DNA of 64,000 nt from a bacterium D16-50 (GCA_003612485.1 RAZA01000002.1:124001-188000); one strand, 5' to 3'; shown: positions 1-9,126, counted from the first letter of the stretch. A program made the numbers and translations. The notes: a model not told the origin generated them from the letters alone.

Positions 1-495
1 GGAAATGATCTTGGCAGCGTCCTTTCCAAGACCGTTCAGAATGACGCGCAGAGGCTTCTGACGTACCTTGTTTGCCTTCTCGGCAATGCCGATAGCGCCT
101 TCTGCAGCGGCAAAGGACTCATGTCCTGCAAGGAAGCAGAAGCAGTCCGTGTCCTCCTCCAGAAGCATCTTGCCCAGATTGCCGTGGCCAAGGCCCACCT
201 TTCTGGTGTCCGCCACGGAGCCGGGAATACAGAATGCCTGAAGCCCCTCTCCGATTGCGGCAGCGGCGTCTGCAGCCTTGCGGCAGCCCTTCTTGATGGC
301 GATAGCCGCACCTACCGTATAGGCCCAGCATGCGTTCTCGAAGCAGATGGGCTGAATCTTCTTAACCTGCTCATATACGTCAAGGCCGGCATCCTTGGTG
401 ATCTTCTCCGCTTCTTCGATAGAGGAGATGCCATAGCCGTTCAGTACTTCCGTAATTTTAGCAATACGTCTCTCATATGATTCAAATAAAGCCAT
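1..495 (-). CDS. GGGtGRT family protein, N-terminal half (cut by window edge)
   Basis: Open from an ATG at 495 (AGGAGG 10 nt upstream) to the window edge, 165 codons without a stop; the 3' end lies outside. The start reads MALFESYERRIAKITEVLNG and the visible part has clustered cysteines (ICFENACWAY, DCFCFLAGHE). I recognise it as the GGGtGRT protein of Clostridia, named for a C-terminal glycine motif that would lie beyond this window. The family has no established biochemical function. It typically sits next to a NifU-like scaffold gene, and here that gene ends 66 bp upstream on the same strand, so a shared role in Fe-S or metal chemistry is an inference from context. Recognition is from sequence memory, not a search. 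Confidence 0.8.
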   Translation of the reverse strand, partial: MALFESYERRIAKITEVLNGYGISSIEEAEKITKDAGLDVYEQVKKIQPICFENACWAYTVGAAIAIKKGCRKAADAAAAIGEGLQAFCIPGSVADTRKVGLGHGNLGKMLLEEDTDCFCFLAGHESFAAAEGAIGIAEKANKVRQKPLRVILNGLGKDAAKIIS

Positions 496-561
496 TTTTT
501 CCTATCCTCCTTATTTTCTGGAAACCTTTCAGTTCAGACCCATTGAGAAACAGCGCCTGCT

Positions 562-1254
562 TTATTCTTTTCTGGGGTCAATGATCTTGACGGCGTCTGC
601 AACGCGTCCATACTGTCCCTTGGCCTTCTCATAGGCGGTGTTCGGATCGTCGCCCTTCTTGATGAAGTCGGTCATCTTTCCAAGACTCACGAACTCGTAG
701 CCGATGATCTGATCATCCTTGTCCAAGGCAATGCCGGTTACATAGCCCTCTGCCATTTCCAGATAACGGGGGCCCTTCTTCAAGGTGCCGTACATGGTTC
801 CCACCTGGCTTCTCAGGCCCTTGCCCAGATCCTCAAGCCCTGCGCCGATAGGCAGGCCTTCCTCAGAGAACGCGCTCTGGGTACGTCCGTAGACGATCTG
901 CAGGAACAGCTCTCTCATAGCGGTATTGATGGCGTCGCACACAAGGTCGGTGTTCAATGCTTCCATAACGGTCAGGCCGGGAAGAATCTCGGATGCCATA
1001 GCCGCGGAATGGGTCATGCCGGAGCAGCCGATGGTCTCCACCAGAGCCTCCTGAATGATACCCTCCTTCACGTTCAGAGTCAGCTTGCAGGCACCCTGCT
1101 GGGGAGCGCACCAGCCCACGCCATGGGTCAGACCGGAAATGTCTTCCACCTTTTTTGCCTGAACCCACTTCGCTTCTTCGGGAATGGGCGCACAACCATG
1201 ATGCACACCCTGAGCGACTGTGCACATTTCTTCAACTTCCTTTGAATAAATCAT
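562..1254 (-). CDS. NifU-like iron-sulfur cluster assembly scaffold protein
   Basis: A 230-residue protein resembling the N-terminal (IscU-type) scaffold domain of NifU, with cysteines at CTVAQG, HHGCAP, GWCAPQQGACK and TIGCSGMTHS; such domains assemble a transient Fe-S cluster for delivery to apo-proteins. It is longer than IscU and carries a C-terminal extension rich in Lys/Asp. The ATG at 1254 has AGGAG 7 nt upstream. It is the first gene of a probable two-gene unit with the GGGtGRT gene downstream; the pairing is known from other Clostridia but its client is unknown. No cysteine desulfurase (NifS) is nearby, so it may serve one partner rather than act as the general scaffold. Confidence 0.82.
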   Translation of the reverse strand: MIYSKEVEEMCTVAQGVHHGCAPIPEEAKWVQAKKVEDISGLTHGVGWCAPQQGACKLTLNVKEGIIQEALVETIGCSGMTHSAAMASEILPGLTVMEALNTDLVCDAINTAMRELFLQIVYGRTQSAFSEEGLPIGAGLEDLGKGLRSQVGTMYGTLKKGPRYLEMAEGYVTGIALDKDDQIIGYEFVSLGKMTDFIKKGDDPNTAYEKAKGQYGRVADAVKIIDPRKE

Positions 1255-1486
1255 GTGAAATCTCCTTTCAATTATGTAAGTTATGATTCATCAACCTGAT
1301 CAATCGATTTGACAGAGGCGACTGCCTGCAGCAAGCTGCCTCTCAGGGCTTCCGTCGTCCGCACTGTCTTTCTCAATTATTTTCTCATACTTGGCATAAA
1401 AAATCCAGTGTTTTTGTAAAAATTGTCACAAAAATGTCGCAGGATACGGCCATCCAAAAACTTATCCCCTTCTTGTCCCTAAGGCA

Positions 1487-2149
1487 TCAGTCCCTCTTTT
1501 GGGCGATCTCCGTGCGGCATTTATAGATACTGTCGGCCGGGATCACGCCCCGCACCATGGAAGTGGGGTAAACATTGGTGTTCCTGCCGATCACCGTGCC
1601 TGGATTCAGCACGCTGTTGCATCCCACCTCCACATTGTCACCCAGCATGGCCCCCATTTTCTTCAGCCCGGTCTCAATGGAAATGTTCTCGCCTTTCACT
1701 GTTACCAGCGTCTTGTCGCTTTTGACGTTGGAGGTGATGGCCCCCGCTCCCATGTGGGAGCGGAATCCGAGGATGCTGTCACCCACGTAATTGTAATGGG
1801 GCACCTGAACCTTGTTGAAGAGAATAACATTCTTCAGCTCCGTGGAATTCCCGACTACAGCGCCCTTACCAACGATGGCATTGCCTCTGATAAAGGCGCA
1901 ATGACGGATTTCCGCATCCTCATCCACGATCAGCGGACCGTTCAGGCAGGCGGTGGGCGCTACTTTTGCGCTCTTCGCCACCCATATGTGCTCGCCCCTC
2001 TTCTCAAAGACATCCTCAGAAAGGCTATTTCCCAGTTCTATGATGAAATCATGAATCCGGGGAAGCGCCTCCCAAGGATACTCCACCCCTGAAAGAAGCT
2101 CTGCCGCAATGGTTTCATCCAGATTGTAAAGCTCCGAAACCGTAATCAT
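1487..2149 (-). CDS. Left-handed beta-helix (hexapeptide) protein, UDP-GlcNAc pyrophosphorylase-related
   Basis: The 220-residue product is mostly hexapeptide repeats forming a left-handed beta-helix (about residues 60-205), including VPHYNYVGDSILG and GAGAITSNVKSDK, which resemble the acetyltransferase half of GlmU. There is no N-terminal nucleotidyltransferase domain, so it is not a complete GlmU; an acyl- or nucleotidyl-transfer role is only inferred from the fold. I chose the ATG at 2149 (MITVSELYNL) because GGAGGAG lies 7-8 nt upstream; an in-frame ATG at 2182 lies before that ribosome binding site. It is 41 bp downstream of topB and may be cotranscribed. Confidence 0.72.
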   Translation of the reverse strand: MITVSELYNLDETIAAELLSGVEYPWEALPRIHDFIIELGNSLSEDVFEKRGEHIWVAKSAKVAPTACLNGPLIVDEDAEIRHCAFIRGNAIVGKGAVVGNSTELKNVILFNKVQVPHYNYVGDSILGFRSHMGAGAITSNVKSDKTLVTVKGENISIETGLKKMGAMLGDNVEVGCNSVLNPGTVIGRNTNVYPTSMVRGVIPADSIYKCRTEIAQKRD

Positions 2150-2189
2150 ATGATATCTCTCCTCCATTCCCATAAAAGCCAATCATTTC

Positions 2190-4373
2190 TTAGCTTTTAT
2201 AATTTACTGCCACCTCCTGAAACCGGCGATAAAGCGCCCCCTGATTTCTCAGCCCCTTCACATACTCCGTTCTGCGTCCCACGAAGCCTGCCAGCTTGTC
2301 CATGTATTCTTTTGAAGATATGTCTCCGTCGGCTACCAAAGTCAGACCCTTTTCCCAGCTGGCAGTCAGGGAAGGATCCAAAAGCGCGCTGATGGAACCG
2401 TCCACCACATCATAAACCATCTCTCCCATCAAAGTGGGGGTCAAAACCTGCGTCTTCTTGTTCAGCGCAAGATAGTCGATGTTTACCAGCTTCTTTAGAA
2501 TTTCCGCCCTTGTGGCACTTGTTCCTATGCCGCTGCCCTTGATCTGGGAGCGCAGCTCATCATCCTCTATAAACTGTCCCGCGTTTTCCATAGTGAGAAT
2601 GATGCTGCCGGAGTTATAGCGCTTGGGCGGGGAGGTCTCTCCCTCTTTGATCTCATAGGAGTCTACTGCCAGCTTATCTCCCTTTTTCAGGCTCTTGAGC
2701 AGAGCCACCAATTCGCCGTCAGCCTTTATCTCCGTTTCCTCGCCTTCGTCCTTTTTTCCCTCTCCGGAGCCTTCGTCTTTGAATTCCTTGGCTTCCTTTG
2801 CTGCCCCGGTTCCCTGATTTCCGGATTCCATGGTTCCCTGAGGGCCCCCGGACCCGCTCTCCATAGAACCAAACGCTTTTTTCATCTCTCCGGACTGCCC
2901 GATCAGGGAATCTTCCTTTTTTATAGCCGACTTTTCCTGCTTCTGGGGAACGAACGCCACCTTCAGATAGCCCTCCTCCTCAAGCACTTTGAAGCCGGCA
3001 AAGAATCTCTCAGTTTTCACACGAATGCACAAGGAATACTTCTGGTACACCGCCGGCGGGTAGAAAATGCTTAAAAACCGGCGCACGATCAGCTCGTACA
3101 CCTTTGCGGAGAGCGCCGGAAGCCCGCTTAAATTCCCAAGCCCCTGACCGGTGGGAATGATGGCATAGTGGTCCGTAATCTGCTTGTCATTGACGTACCT
3201 TGTCTTGGATATGTTCTTGTAGCTGCCCTTGCTCAAGATTTCCGCCGCATAGCCTGCGGCGGTTTTGTATCCCTGCAGCCCCCCAATATTCTTATGTATC
3301 TCCTTTGCCACTGCCGTGGACAGCACACGGGCATCCGTTCTGGGATATGTGACCATCTTCTTTTCGTACAGCTCCTGAGCAATCCGCAGAGTCTCGTCGG
3401 GGCTAATCTTAAAATACTTGGAGCAATCATTCTGCAGCTCCGCCAGATTGTATAGCAGGGGGGGATTCTTGTTTTCTTTTTTCCGCAGGACGCTCTCAAT
3501 GACAGGTTCCCCCACCGGTTCCTGCATCAGATAAGCAATCAGTTCCTTTGCGTCCTTTTCTTCCTTAAAGCCATTTTCCTTATAGAGCTTCGGGGACATA
3601 TGCCAGCGGGAGCCCTCCACGGCCTTCCATTCTCCCGTAAGCTTGCTGTCACCCATGCGGAAATTTCCCAGCACCCTATAGAAAGGCGTCTTCACGAAGG
3701 AGCGGATTTCCCGCTCCCTGTTCACTACGATTCCCAGCACACAAGTCATGACGCGCCCCACGGAAATCACGGCCTTGTCTCGCTTCAGATAGTCTTTCAC
3801 CGTCCTGCCGTACTTCAAAGTAAGCGCCCGGGAGAAATTAATCCCCATAAGATAGTCTTCCTTCGCACGAAGATATGCGGCATCGCTGAGATGATCATAC
3901 TCCTGCAGATCCTTGGCCTCCCGGATACCCCGCAGAATCTCCTCCTCCGTCTGGGAATCGATCCACACCCGCAGGCGCTTCTTATCCTTGATCTTGGCCA
4001 TCTGCTCCACCAGCCTATATATGTATTCTCCCTCCCGTCCGGAGTCCGTACACACATAGATGGTGCTTACATCCTTGCGGTTCATCAGAGAGCTTACAAT
4101 AGTATATTGCTTCTTGGTGCCGTCAATGACCTCATATTTAAATTCTTCCGGCAGGAACGGAATCGTGTCAAAGCTCCAGCGTCTGTATTTCTCATCATAA
4201 ACCTCCGGATAGCTCATGGTTACAAGATGCCCCACGCACCAAGTGACAATTGTGTCGTCTGCCTCCAGATACCCGTCTCTTGAAGCCGTACTGATCTTCA
4301 ATGCGTTGGCAAATTCTCTTGCCACGCTGGGTTTTTCCGCAATGAATAAATTCTTTCCCAAGCCAACCTCCAT
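2190..4373 (-). CDS. topB: DNA topoisomerase III (type IA)
   Basis: This relaxes and decatenates DNA through a transient 5'-phosphotyrosine break. The TOPRIM domain starts the protein (LFIAEKPSVA; acidic CTDSGREGE, about residues 108-116) and the active-site tyrosine is Y343 in VTYPRTDAR. At 727 residues it matches TopB length. A low-complexity Gly/Glu/Lys stretch (about residues 490-560) interrupts the C-terminal part, an unusual hydrophilic insert before the LKKGDKL segment. The start is slightly uncertain: a TTG at 4361 lies 5 nt after GGAGG and would give the typical MGKNLFIAEKPS beginning, whereas the ATG at 4373 overlaps that ribosome binding site. Downstream of asd, same strand. Confidence 0.93.
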   Translation of the reverse strand: MEVGLGKNLFIAEKPSVAREFANALKISTASRDGYLEADDTIVTWCVGHLVTMSYPEVYDEKYRRWSFDTIPFLPEEFKYEVIDGTKKQYTIVSSLMNRKDVSTIYVCTDSGREGEYIYRLVEQMAKIKDKKRLRVWIDSQTEEEILRGIREAKDLQEYDHLSDAAYLRAKEDYLMGINFSRALTLKYGRTVKDYLKRDKAVISVGRVMTCVLGIVVNREREIRSFVKTPFYRVLGNFRMGDSKLTGEWKAVEGSRWHMSPKLYKENGFKEEKDAKELIAYLMQEPVGEPVIESVLRKKENKNPPLLYNLAELQNDCSKYFKISPDETLRIAQELYEKKMVTYPRTDARVLSTAVAKEIHKNIGGLQGYKTAAGYAAEILSKGSYKNISKTRYVNDKQITDHYAIIPTGQGLGNLSGLPALSAKVYELIVRRFLSIFYPPAVYQKYSLCIRVKTERFFAGFKVLEEEGYLKVAFVPQKQEKSAIKKEDSLIGQSGEMKKAFGSMESGSGGPQGTMESGNQGTGAAKEAKEFKDEGSGEGKKDEGEETEIKADGELVALLKSLKKGDKLAVDSYEIKEGETSPPKRYNSGSIILTMENAGQFIEDDELRSQIKGSGIGTSATRAEILKKLVNIDYLALNKKTQVLTPTLMGEMVYDVVDGSISALLDPSLTASWEKGLTLVADGDISSKEYMDKLAGFVGRRTEYVKGLRNQGALYRRFQEVAVNYKS

Positions 4374-4424
4374 GTCACTCTTTTCAAGCTCTTCTTCTCA
4401 AGCTCCTCGCTTCCTCGGAATCCG

Positions 4425-5504
4425 CTATCCGATATATCCCTGCGCCTTCAGCAGCTCGGCACAGAGAATCGCTCCGCCGGCAGCGCCTCTGACGGTGTTA
4501 TGGGACAATCCAATGAATTTATAATCGTATACCGTATCCTCCCGCAGCCGTCCCACGCTGATGCCCATTCCGTTCTCGAAGTCCACGTCCAGCGCCACCT
4601 GAGGCCTATTGTCCTCCTCCAGATACTGAATAAACTGCTTGGGAGCGCTGGGAAGCTGCAGACGCTGGGGTTCTCCGGAAAAAGCTGTCAGTCTCCGGAT
4701 CAGCTCTTCCTTGGAAGGCTTGTTCTTGAACCGCACAAACACTGCCGCCGTATGTCCGTTCAAAACCGGCACCCTGATACACTGGCAAGTGATCACGGGA
4801 CTCTGGGCAGGGACGATAACCCCGTCCTGAATCTTGCCCCAGATACGCAGAGGCTCTTTTTCGCTTTTCTCCTCCTCGCCGCCTATATACGGGATGATGT
4901 TTCCTACCATCTCCGGCCAGTCCTGAAAGGTCTTGCCTGCTCCGGAAATCGCCTGATAGGTGGTGGCTATCACCTCCACCGGCTCGAATTCCCTCCACGC
5001 GGTGAGCACAGGCGCATAGCTCTGGATGGAGCAGTTGGGCTTCACTGCCACAAAGCCTTTTTTCGTCCCCAGACGCTTCCGCTGATAATCGATGACATTC
5101 ATATGATCAGGGTTGATCTCAGGCACTACCATGGGAACATCGGGAGTCCACCTATGAGCGCTGTTGTTTGAAACTACGGGTGTCTCCGCTTTTGCATATG
5201 CTTCCTCGATCTTCTTGATTTCATCCTTGGTCATATCCACCGCGCTGAACACAAAATCAACTTGAGAGGAAACAGCTTCCACCTCATTCACATTCATGAC
5301 CACCAGATTTTTCACGCCTTCCGGCATAGGCGTATCCATCTTCCACCTGCCGCCTACAGCCTCCTCATAAGTCTTTCCCGCAGAACGGGGGCTTGCAGCT
5401 ACGGTAGTCACCTCAAACCACGGATGATTCTCCAGCAGGGCAATGAACCTCTGTCCCACCATGCCTGTTCCGCCCAGAATACCTACCCTTAATTTATTGC
5501 CCAT
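4425..5504 (-). CDS. asd: Aspartate-semialdehyde dehydrogenase
   Basis: It reduces aspartyl phosphate to aspartate semialdehyde with NADPH, the branch point for lysine, diaminopimelate, threonine and methionine. The 359-residue protein has the dinucleotide loop GILGGTGMVGQ (8-18), catalytic cysteine C158 in VKPNCSIQ and catalytic His251 in LNGHTAAVF. The length and the motifs place it in the archaeal/fungal-type branch of Asd, common in Clostridia, rather than the enterobacterial one. The ATG at 5504 follows AAGGAGGAAGC. Transcribed toward topB with a 51-bp gap; the 96 bp to argH on the other side show no clear terminator. Confidence 0.95.
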   Translation of the reverse strand: MGNKLRVGILGGTGMVGQRFIALLENHPWFEVTTVAASPRSAGKTYEEAVGGRWKMDTPMPEGVKNLVVMNVNEVEAVSSQVDFVFSAVDMTKDEIKKIEEAYAKAETPVVSNNSAHRWTPDVPMVVPEINPDHMNVIDYQRKRLGTKKGFVAVKPNCSIQSYAPVLTAWREFEPVEVIATTYQAISGAGKTFQDWPEMVGNIIPYIGGEEEKSEKEPLRIWGKIQDGVIVPAQSPVITCQCIRVPVLNGHTAAVFVRFKNKPSKEELIRRLTAFSGEPQRLQLPSAPKQFIQYLEEDNRPQVALDVDFENGMGISVGRLREDTVYDYKFIGLSHNTVRGAAGGAILCAELLKAQGYIG

Positions 5505-5600
5505 TCATGCTTCCTCCTTGTTTTTTATTAATCGGCTTAGACTGAAATTCTTTCCGATTAAAATATGATAAAGTTGATTAATTTGTAATTCCTTCGGTCT

Positions 5601-6980
5601 CTAAGACAGCTCAAGATATGCCTTGTTTTTTTCCACGGCCTCTCTCATGGCCGAAGGCCCCGGCGCCCCTATGGTCAGCCGCTTCTCCACACAGGTCTTT
5701 AAAGACACTGCCTCATAGATATCTCCCTCAAATTCATCGCTGATTTCCTTTAACTCCTCAAGCGAGAGCTTATCGATGGAAGTGTTTTTTTCAATGCAGT
5801 ACAGCACCAGTCTGCCTACAATACTATGGGCATCTCGGAACGGCACACCCTTTCCTACCAGATAGTCCGCCGCGTCCGTGGCGTTGGTAAAGCCGTTCAT
5901 GGCACTGGCGGCCATTCTGTCTTTTCGGAACTTCATGGTCTTGAGCATCCCGGTAAACAGAGACAGACTGTTCTTCACCGTGTCCATGGCGTCAAACGCC
6001 ACCTCTTTATCCTCCTGCATATCTTTGTTGTAGGCAAGGGGCAGCCCCTTCATGGTAGTAAGCAATGACATCAGAGCCCCATATACCCGCCCTGTCTTTC
6101 CCCTCACCAGCTCCGCTATATCAGGATTCTTTTTTTGCGGCATGATGCTGCTTCCGGTGGAATATGCATCGTCCATCTCCACGAACTGGTACTCATTGGA
6201 GTTCCATAGAATGATCTCCTCGCTAAACCGGCTCAGATGCATCATTACCGTGGACAGCGCCGCCAGAAACTCAATCAGATAGTCTCTGTCCGACACGGAA
6301 TCCATGCTGTTGCCCGTCACCCCGTCGAAGCCCATCAGGGAAGCCGCATATTCTCTGTCCAAGGGATAGGTGGTCCCTGCCAGAGCCCCCGCGCCCAAAG
6401 GACAATAATTCATCCTTCTTTCGATGTCAGCCATACGCTGCCTGTCACGCCGGAACATTTCAAAGTACGCGCCGTAGTGATGCGCCAGCGTAGTGGGCTG
6501 GGCCTTCTGGAGGTGGGTGAAGCCGGGCATATAGGTCTCCAGATTTTCTTCCATGACCGAGAGAATTACCACAAGCAGTTCCTTTAACAGTCCGTCCGTC
6601 TCCCGCACCCTTTCTCTGGTGTAAAGCCGCATATCCAGCGCCACCTGATCATTGCGGCTTCTTCCGGTATGCAGCTTCTTGCCCACGTCTCCGATGCGCC
6701 GGATCAGATTGGCCTCTACAAAGCTGTGGATATCCTCGCAGGACAGATCGATCTCCAGCCGATTCTCTTCCACATCCTTCAGAATTCCTTCCAGACCATC
6801 TACAATTGCGTCTTTTTCCTCAACAGACAGTATATTCTGCCGAGCCAGCATGGTCACATGGGCAATGCTCCCCTGAATGTCCTGCTGAAAGAGACGTCTG
6901 TCAAAGCCGATGGATGCATTGAATGCAAAGGCGTCCTGTGCCGTACTGCCGTTGAAACGCCCGCCCCATAATTGTGCCAT
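5601..6980 (-). CDS. argH: Argininosuccinate lyase
   Basis: Last step of arginine synthesis: argininosuccinate to arginine plus fumarate. The 459-residue protein belongs to the fumarase/aspartase superfamily with HTGRSRND at 104-111 and the flexible signature loop GSSIMPQKKNPD at 276-287, which carries the catalytic serine. I chose the ATG at 6980 (MAQLWGGRF, GGAGG 5 nt upstream); the open frame extends 63 codons further but those residues are not part of the family. No argG or other arg gene is nearby. A consensus-like promoter lies about 115 bp upstream of the start, leaving a 5' leader of roughly 110 nt. Confidence 0.95.
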   Translation of the reverse strand: MAQLWGGRFNGSTAQDAFAFNASIGFDRRLFQQDIQGSIAHVTMLARQNILSVEEKDAIVDGLEGILKDVEENRLEIDLSCEDIHSFVEANLIRRIGDVGKKLHTGRSRNDQVALDMRLYTRERVRETDGLLKELLVVILSVMEENLETYMPGFTHLQKAQPTTLAHHYGAYFEMFRRDRQRMADIERRMNYCPLGAGALAGTTYPLDREYAASLMGFDGVTGNSMDSVSDRDYLIEFLAALSTVMMHLSRFSEEIILWNSNEYQFVEMDDAYSTGSSIMPQKKNPDIAELVRGKTGRVYGALMSLLTTMKGLPLAYNKDMQEDKEVAFDAMDTVKNSLSLFTGMLKTMKFRKDRMAASAMNGFTNATDAADYLVGKGVPFRDAHSIVGRLVLYCIEKNTSIDKLSLEELKEISDEFEGDIYEAVSLKTCVEKRLTIGAPGPSAMREAVEKNKAYLELS

Positions 6981-7099
6981 GTCTTCCTCCATTCCATCAT
7001 TCGATATTGTCCGGGCAATCTGCCGTGTATATATCACTGAACGACCCTTGCCGGAAGTCTTTTGCTCATGACTTATTACCACAAATTTCTTATCCACTG

Positions 7100-7128
7100 A
7101 TATTACCATAAAAAAAAACGTATTGCAA
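7100..7128 (-). promoter_or_regulatory. Probable argH promoter
   Basis: On the minus strand TTGCAA (7128-7123), a 17-bp spacer and TAATAT (7105-7100), preceded by TGG as an extended -10. The spacer is T-rich. Position and direction fit argH. Confidence 0.6.
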
Positions 7129-7187
7129 GCCTCCTGAAAATCAGAAGTCAAAGCTGAACCCTCACGCACTGCCCATCATACATTAAT

Positions 7188-7220
7188 ATAAATCGAAAAA
7201 AGGATGCAAGTCCGATTTAT
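7188..7220. repeat. Inverted repeat in the argH/ABC transporter intergenic region
   Basis: ATAAATCG (7188-7195) and CGATTTAT (7213-7220) are perfect 8-bp arms around a 17-nt centre, 18 bp before the ATP-binding protein start. It could be an operator or a leader hairpin for the transporter operon; nothing decides between these. Confidence 0.5.
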
Positions 7221-7237
7221 CGGGCTTGGAATGGCTT

Positions 7238-8002
7238 ATGCGCAATATCCTTGAATTAAAGAACATCGGATATTCCTATCACAGCCTCCACGGCGAGACC
7301 ATAGCGCTGAAAGACATTTCCTTCGGGGTTCAGGAGGGAGAGTTCATCGCCATCGTAGGCCCCAGCGGCTGCGGCAAGTCCACTCTTCTGTCCATTATCG
7401 CCGGACTGCTGGCGCCGGAGCAGGGAACCATCGTGGTGAACAATCCCGACGGATCACTGCACTACCCCAAAATAGGCTATATGCTTCAGAGAGATCATCT
7501 TTTTGAATGGCGCACCGTCTACCGCAACGTGATTCTCGGGCTGGAGCTGAACCATAAAATGACCAAGGAAAATCTGGATAAGGTGGATGCGCTTCTGACG
7601 GATTACGGGCTTGACAAGTTCCGGGACAAACGCCCCAGCGAGCTATCGGGCGGAATGAAGCAGCGAGCCGCGCTGATCCGGACTCTGGCTCTTGAGCCGC
7701 AGCTTCTCCTGCTGGACGAACCCTTCAGCGCGCTGGACTACCAGACCAGACTCTTCGTATCCGCCGATATCTGCCGCCTGATTCGGGCTGCCGGAAAGAC
7801 CATGATCATCATCACCCATGATCTGGCGGAAGCTATCAGCCTTGCCGATAGAATCATAGTACTTTCCGGCCGCCCAGCCGTGGTGAAAAACCAAATGTCC
7901 GTCAACCTAACGATAAGTGACGAATCCCCTCTGGCCGCCAGAAACGCCCCTGAATTTCAACAGTATTTCAATAGGTTATGGGAGGATATGACACATGAAT
8001 GA
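7238..8002 (+). CDS. ABC transporter ATP-binding protein (nitrate/sulfonate/taurine type)
   Basis: An ATPase subunit of about 254 residues with Walker A GPSGCGKST (about 41-49), signature LSGGMKQRAALIR and Walker B LLLLDEP followed by ITHDLAEA. It resembles SsuB/TauB/NrtD importers of sulfonates, nitrate or thiamine precursors; the substrate cannot be read from this subunit. I start at the ATG at 7238 (MRNILELKNIG), since the frame's earlier TTG at 7226 adds only four residues and has no better ribosome binding site. It overlaps the permease gene by 8 bp, so the two are translationally coupled. There is no substrate-binding protein gene on either side, so the importer must use one encoded elsewhere. 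Confidence 0.88.
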   Translation: MRNILELKNIGYSYHSLHGETIALKDISFGVQEGEFIAIVGPSGCGKSTLLSIIAGLLAPEQGTIVVNNPDGSLHYPKIGYMLQRDHLFEWRTVYRNVILGLELNHKMTKENLDKVDALLTDYGLDKFRDKRPSELSGGMKQRAALIRTLALEPQLLLLDEPFSALDYQTRLFVSADICRLIRAAGKTMIIITHDLAEAISLADRIIVLSGRPAVVKNQMSVNLTISDESPLAARNAPEFQQYFNRLWEDMTHE

Positions 8003-8873
8003 TACGGAAATGAACCGCGAAGGCATGGACAGTGAAAACAAAGGCAATAAGAGAAAAAAAGAGAAAAACCATTCCACTCAGTTGACGAAACAAGAGGAAT
8101 TTGTCAGAAAGCATAGGAGGCATCATCACGAGATCGCTTCCTGGCGCACCATCATATTCGTCCTTTTCCTGATCTTGTGGGAGGTAAGCGCAGACCTTAA
8201 GTGGATCGACAGCTTTTTCTTTTCCAGCCCCAGCCGGGTCGCGCGCTGTTTTGTAGAGCAGCTGCAATACAATGCCCTGCTCTCCCACATCGGCATCACG
8301 CTGTTAGAAACCCTATTGAGCTTCCTATTGGTGCTTTTGCTCAGCATGCTCATATCTACCTTGCTGTGGCACTCCTCCAAGCTGTCGGAGATCCTGGAGC
8401 CGTATCTGGTAGTGCTGAACAGCCTGCCCAAGTCGGCCCTTGCCCCCTTGTTCATCGTCTGGCTGGGCACAGGGGCCAAGACCATCATCGTGGCAGGCAT
8501 GTCCGTGGCCGTCTTTGGCTCCATCATCAGCTTTTACACCGGTTTTCAGCAGGTTGACGCGGAAAAAATCACCTTGGTCTACACATTGGGCGGCAGCAGG
8601 AGGGACGCATTTTTCAAGGTAGTGTTTCCCGGCTCCATCCCCATTTTACTCAGCACCGCAAAGGTGAACATCGGGCTGGCGCTGGTAGGTGTCATCATCG
8701 GGGAATTTCTGGCAGCCAGACGGGGACTTGGCTACCTGATCATTTACGGCTCCCAAGTATTCCAGCTGGACATGGTAATCACCAGCATCATTGTCTTGTG
8801 CATCATTGCGTTGGGATTTTACAAAGCGATACAGATGATAGAGCATCAGATAAAGATACAGTTCAAAATGTGA
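7995..8873 (+). CDS. ABC transporter permease (SsuC/TauC-like)
   Basis: The 292-residue inner-membrane subunit has about six membrane segments and the cytoplasmic EAA loop GGSRRDAFFKVVFPGSIP that docks on the ATPase. It is of the binding-protein-dependent permease family and partners the gene it overlaps. The N-terminus is unusual: some 45 hydrophilic, Lys/Glu/His-rich residues precede the first membrane segment. An internal Met (MNREGMDS) could be the true start. Substrate unknown; sulfonate, nitrate or pyrimidine-type compounds are typical for the family. Confidence 0.87.
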   Translation: MNDTEMNREGMDSENKGNKRKKEKNHSTQLTKQEEFVRKHRRHHHEIASWRTIIFVLFLILWEVSADLKWIDSFFFSSPSRVARCFVEQLQYNALLSHIGITLLETLLSFLLVLLLSMLISTLLWHSSKLSEILEPYLVVLNSLPKSALAPLFIVWLGTGAKTIIVAGMSVAVFGSIISFYTGFQQVDAEKITLVYTLGGSRRDAFFKVVFPGSIPILLSTAKVNIGLALVGVIIGEFLAARRGLGYLIIYGSQVFQLDMVITSIIVLCIIALGFYKAIQMIEHQIKIQFKM

Positions 8874-8908
8874 TATACAGATTCCGAAATTACCAGTTTC
8901 CATGATCA

Positions 8909-8939
8909 AAGGCCAAAAAGCAACCGCTTTTAAGGCCTT
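8909..8939 (+). terminator. Hairpin after the ABC permease gene
   Basis: Two stacked stems, AAGGCC (8909-8914)/GGCCTT (8934-8939) and AAAAGC (8916-8921)/GCTTTT (8926-8931), around an AACC loop, 36 bp after the permease stop. A long T-run is lacking, so termination strength is uncertain. It separates the convergent permease and tRNA genes. Confidence 0.5.
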
Positions 8940-8974
8940 ACATATTACCCAGACATAAAAATTCCCAATAAAAA

Positions 8975-9047
8975 AGCTTCCGATGGGACTCGAACCCATG
9001 ATCTATTGATTACGAATCAATCGCTCTACCGACTGAGCCACGGAAGC
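8975..9047 (-). tRNA. tRNA-Thr (anticodon CGT)
   Basis: Complete cloverleaf on the minus strand: acceptor GCTTCCG/CGGAAGC, D arm GCTC...GAGC, anticodon stem ATTGA/TCAAT with loop TTCGTAA, and T arm ATGGG-TTCGAGT-CCCAT. Anticodon CGT reads ACG (threonine). The 3' CCA is not encoded; the discriminator is T and a T-rich stretch follows immediately. Confidence 0.96.
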
Positions 9048-9097
9048 ATACAGCTGAAATCTTTGGTTGTCATCATGCACCAGCACGACCGTAATTC

Positions 9098-9126
9098 ATT
9101 ATACTAGCTTTCCCCAAAAATTTCAA
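9098..9126 (-). promoter_or_regulatory. tRNA-Thr promoter
   Basis: Minus strand TTGAAA (9126-9121), 17-bp spacer, consensus TATAAT (9103-9098), about 45 bp upstream of the tRNA 5' end. The same promoter recurs within the direct repeat at 11261. Confidence 0.85.
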
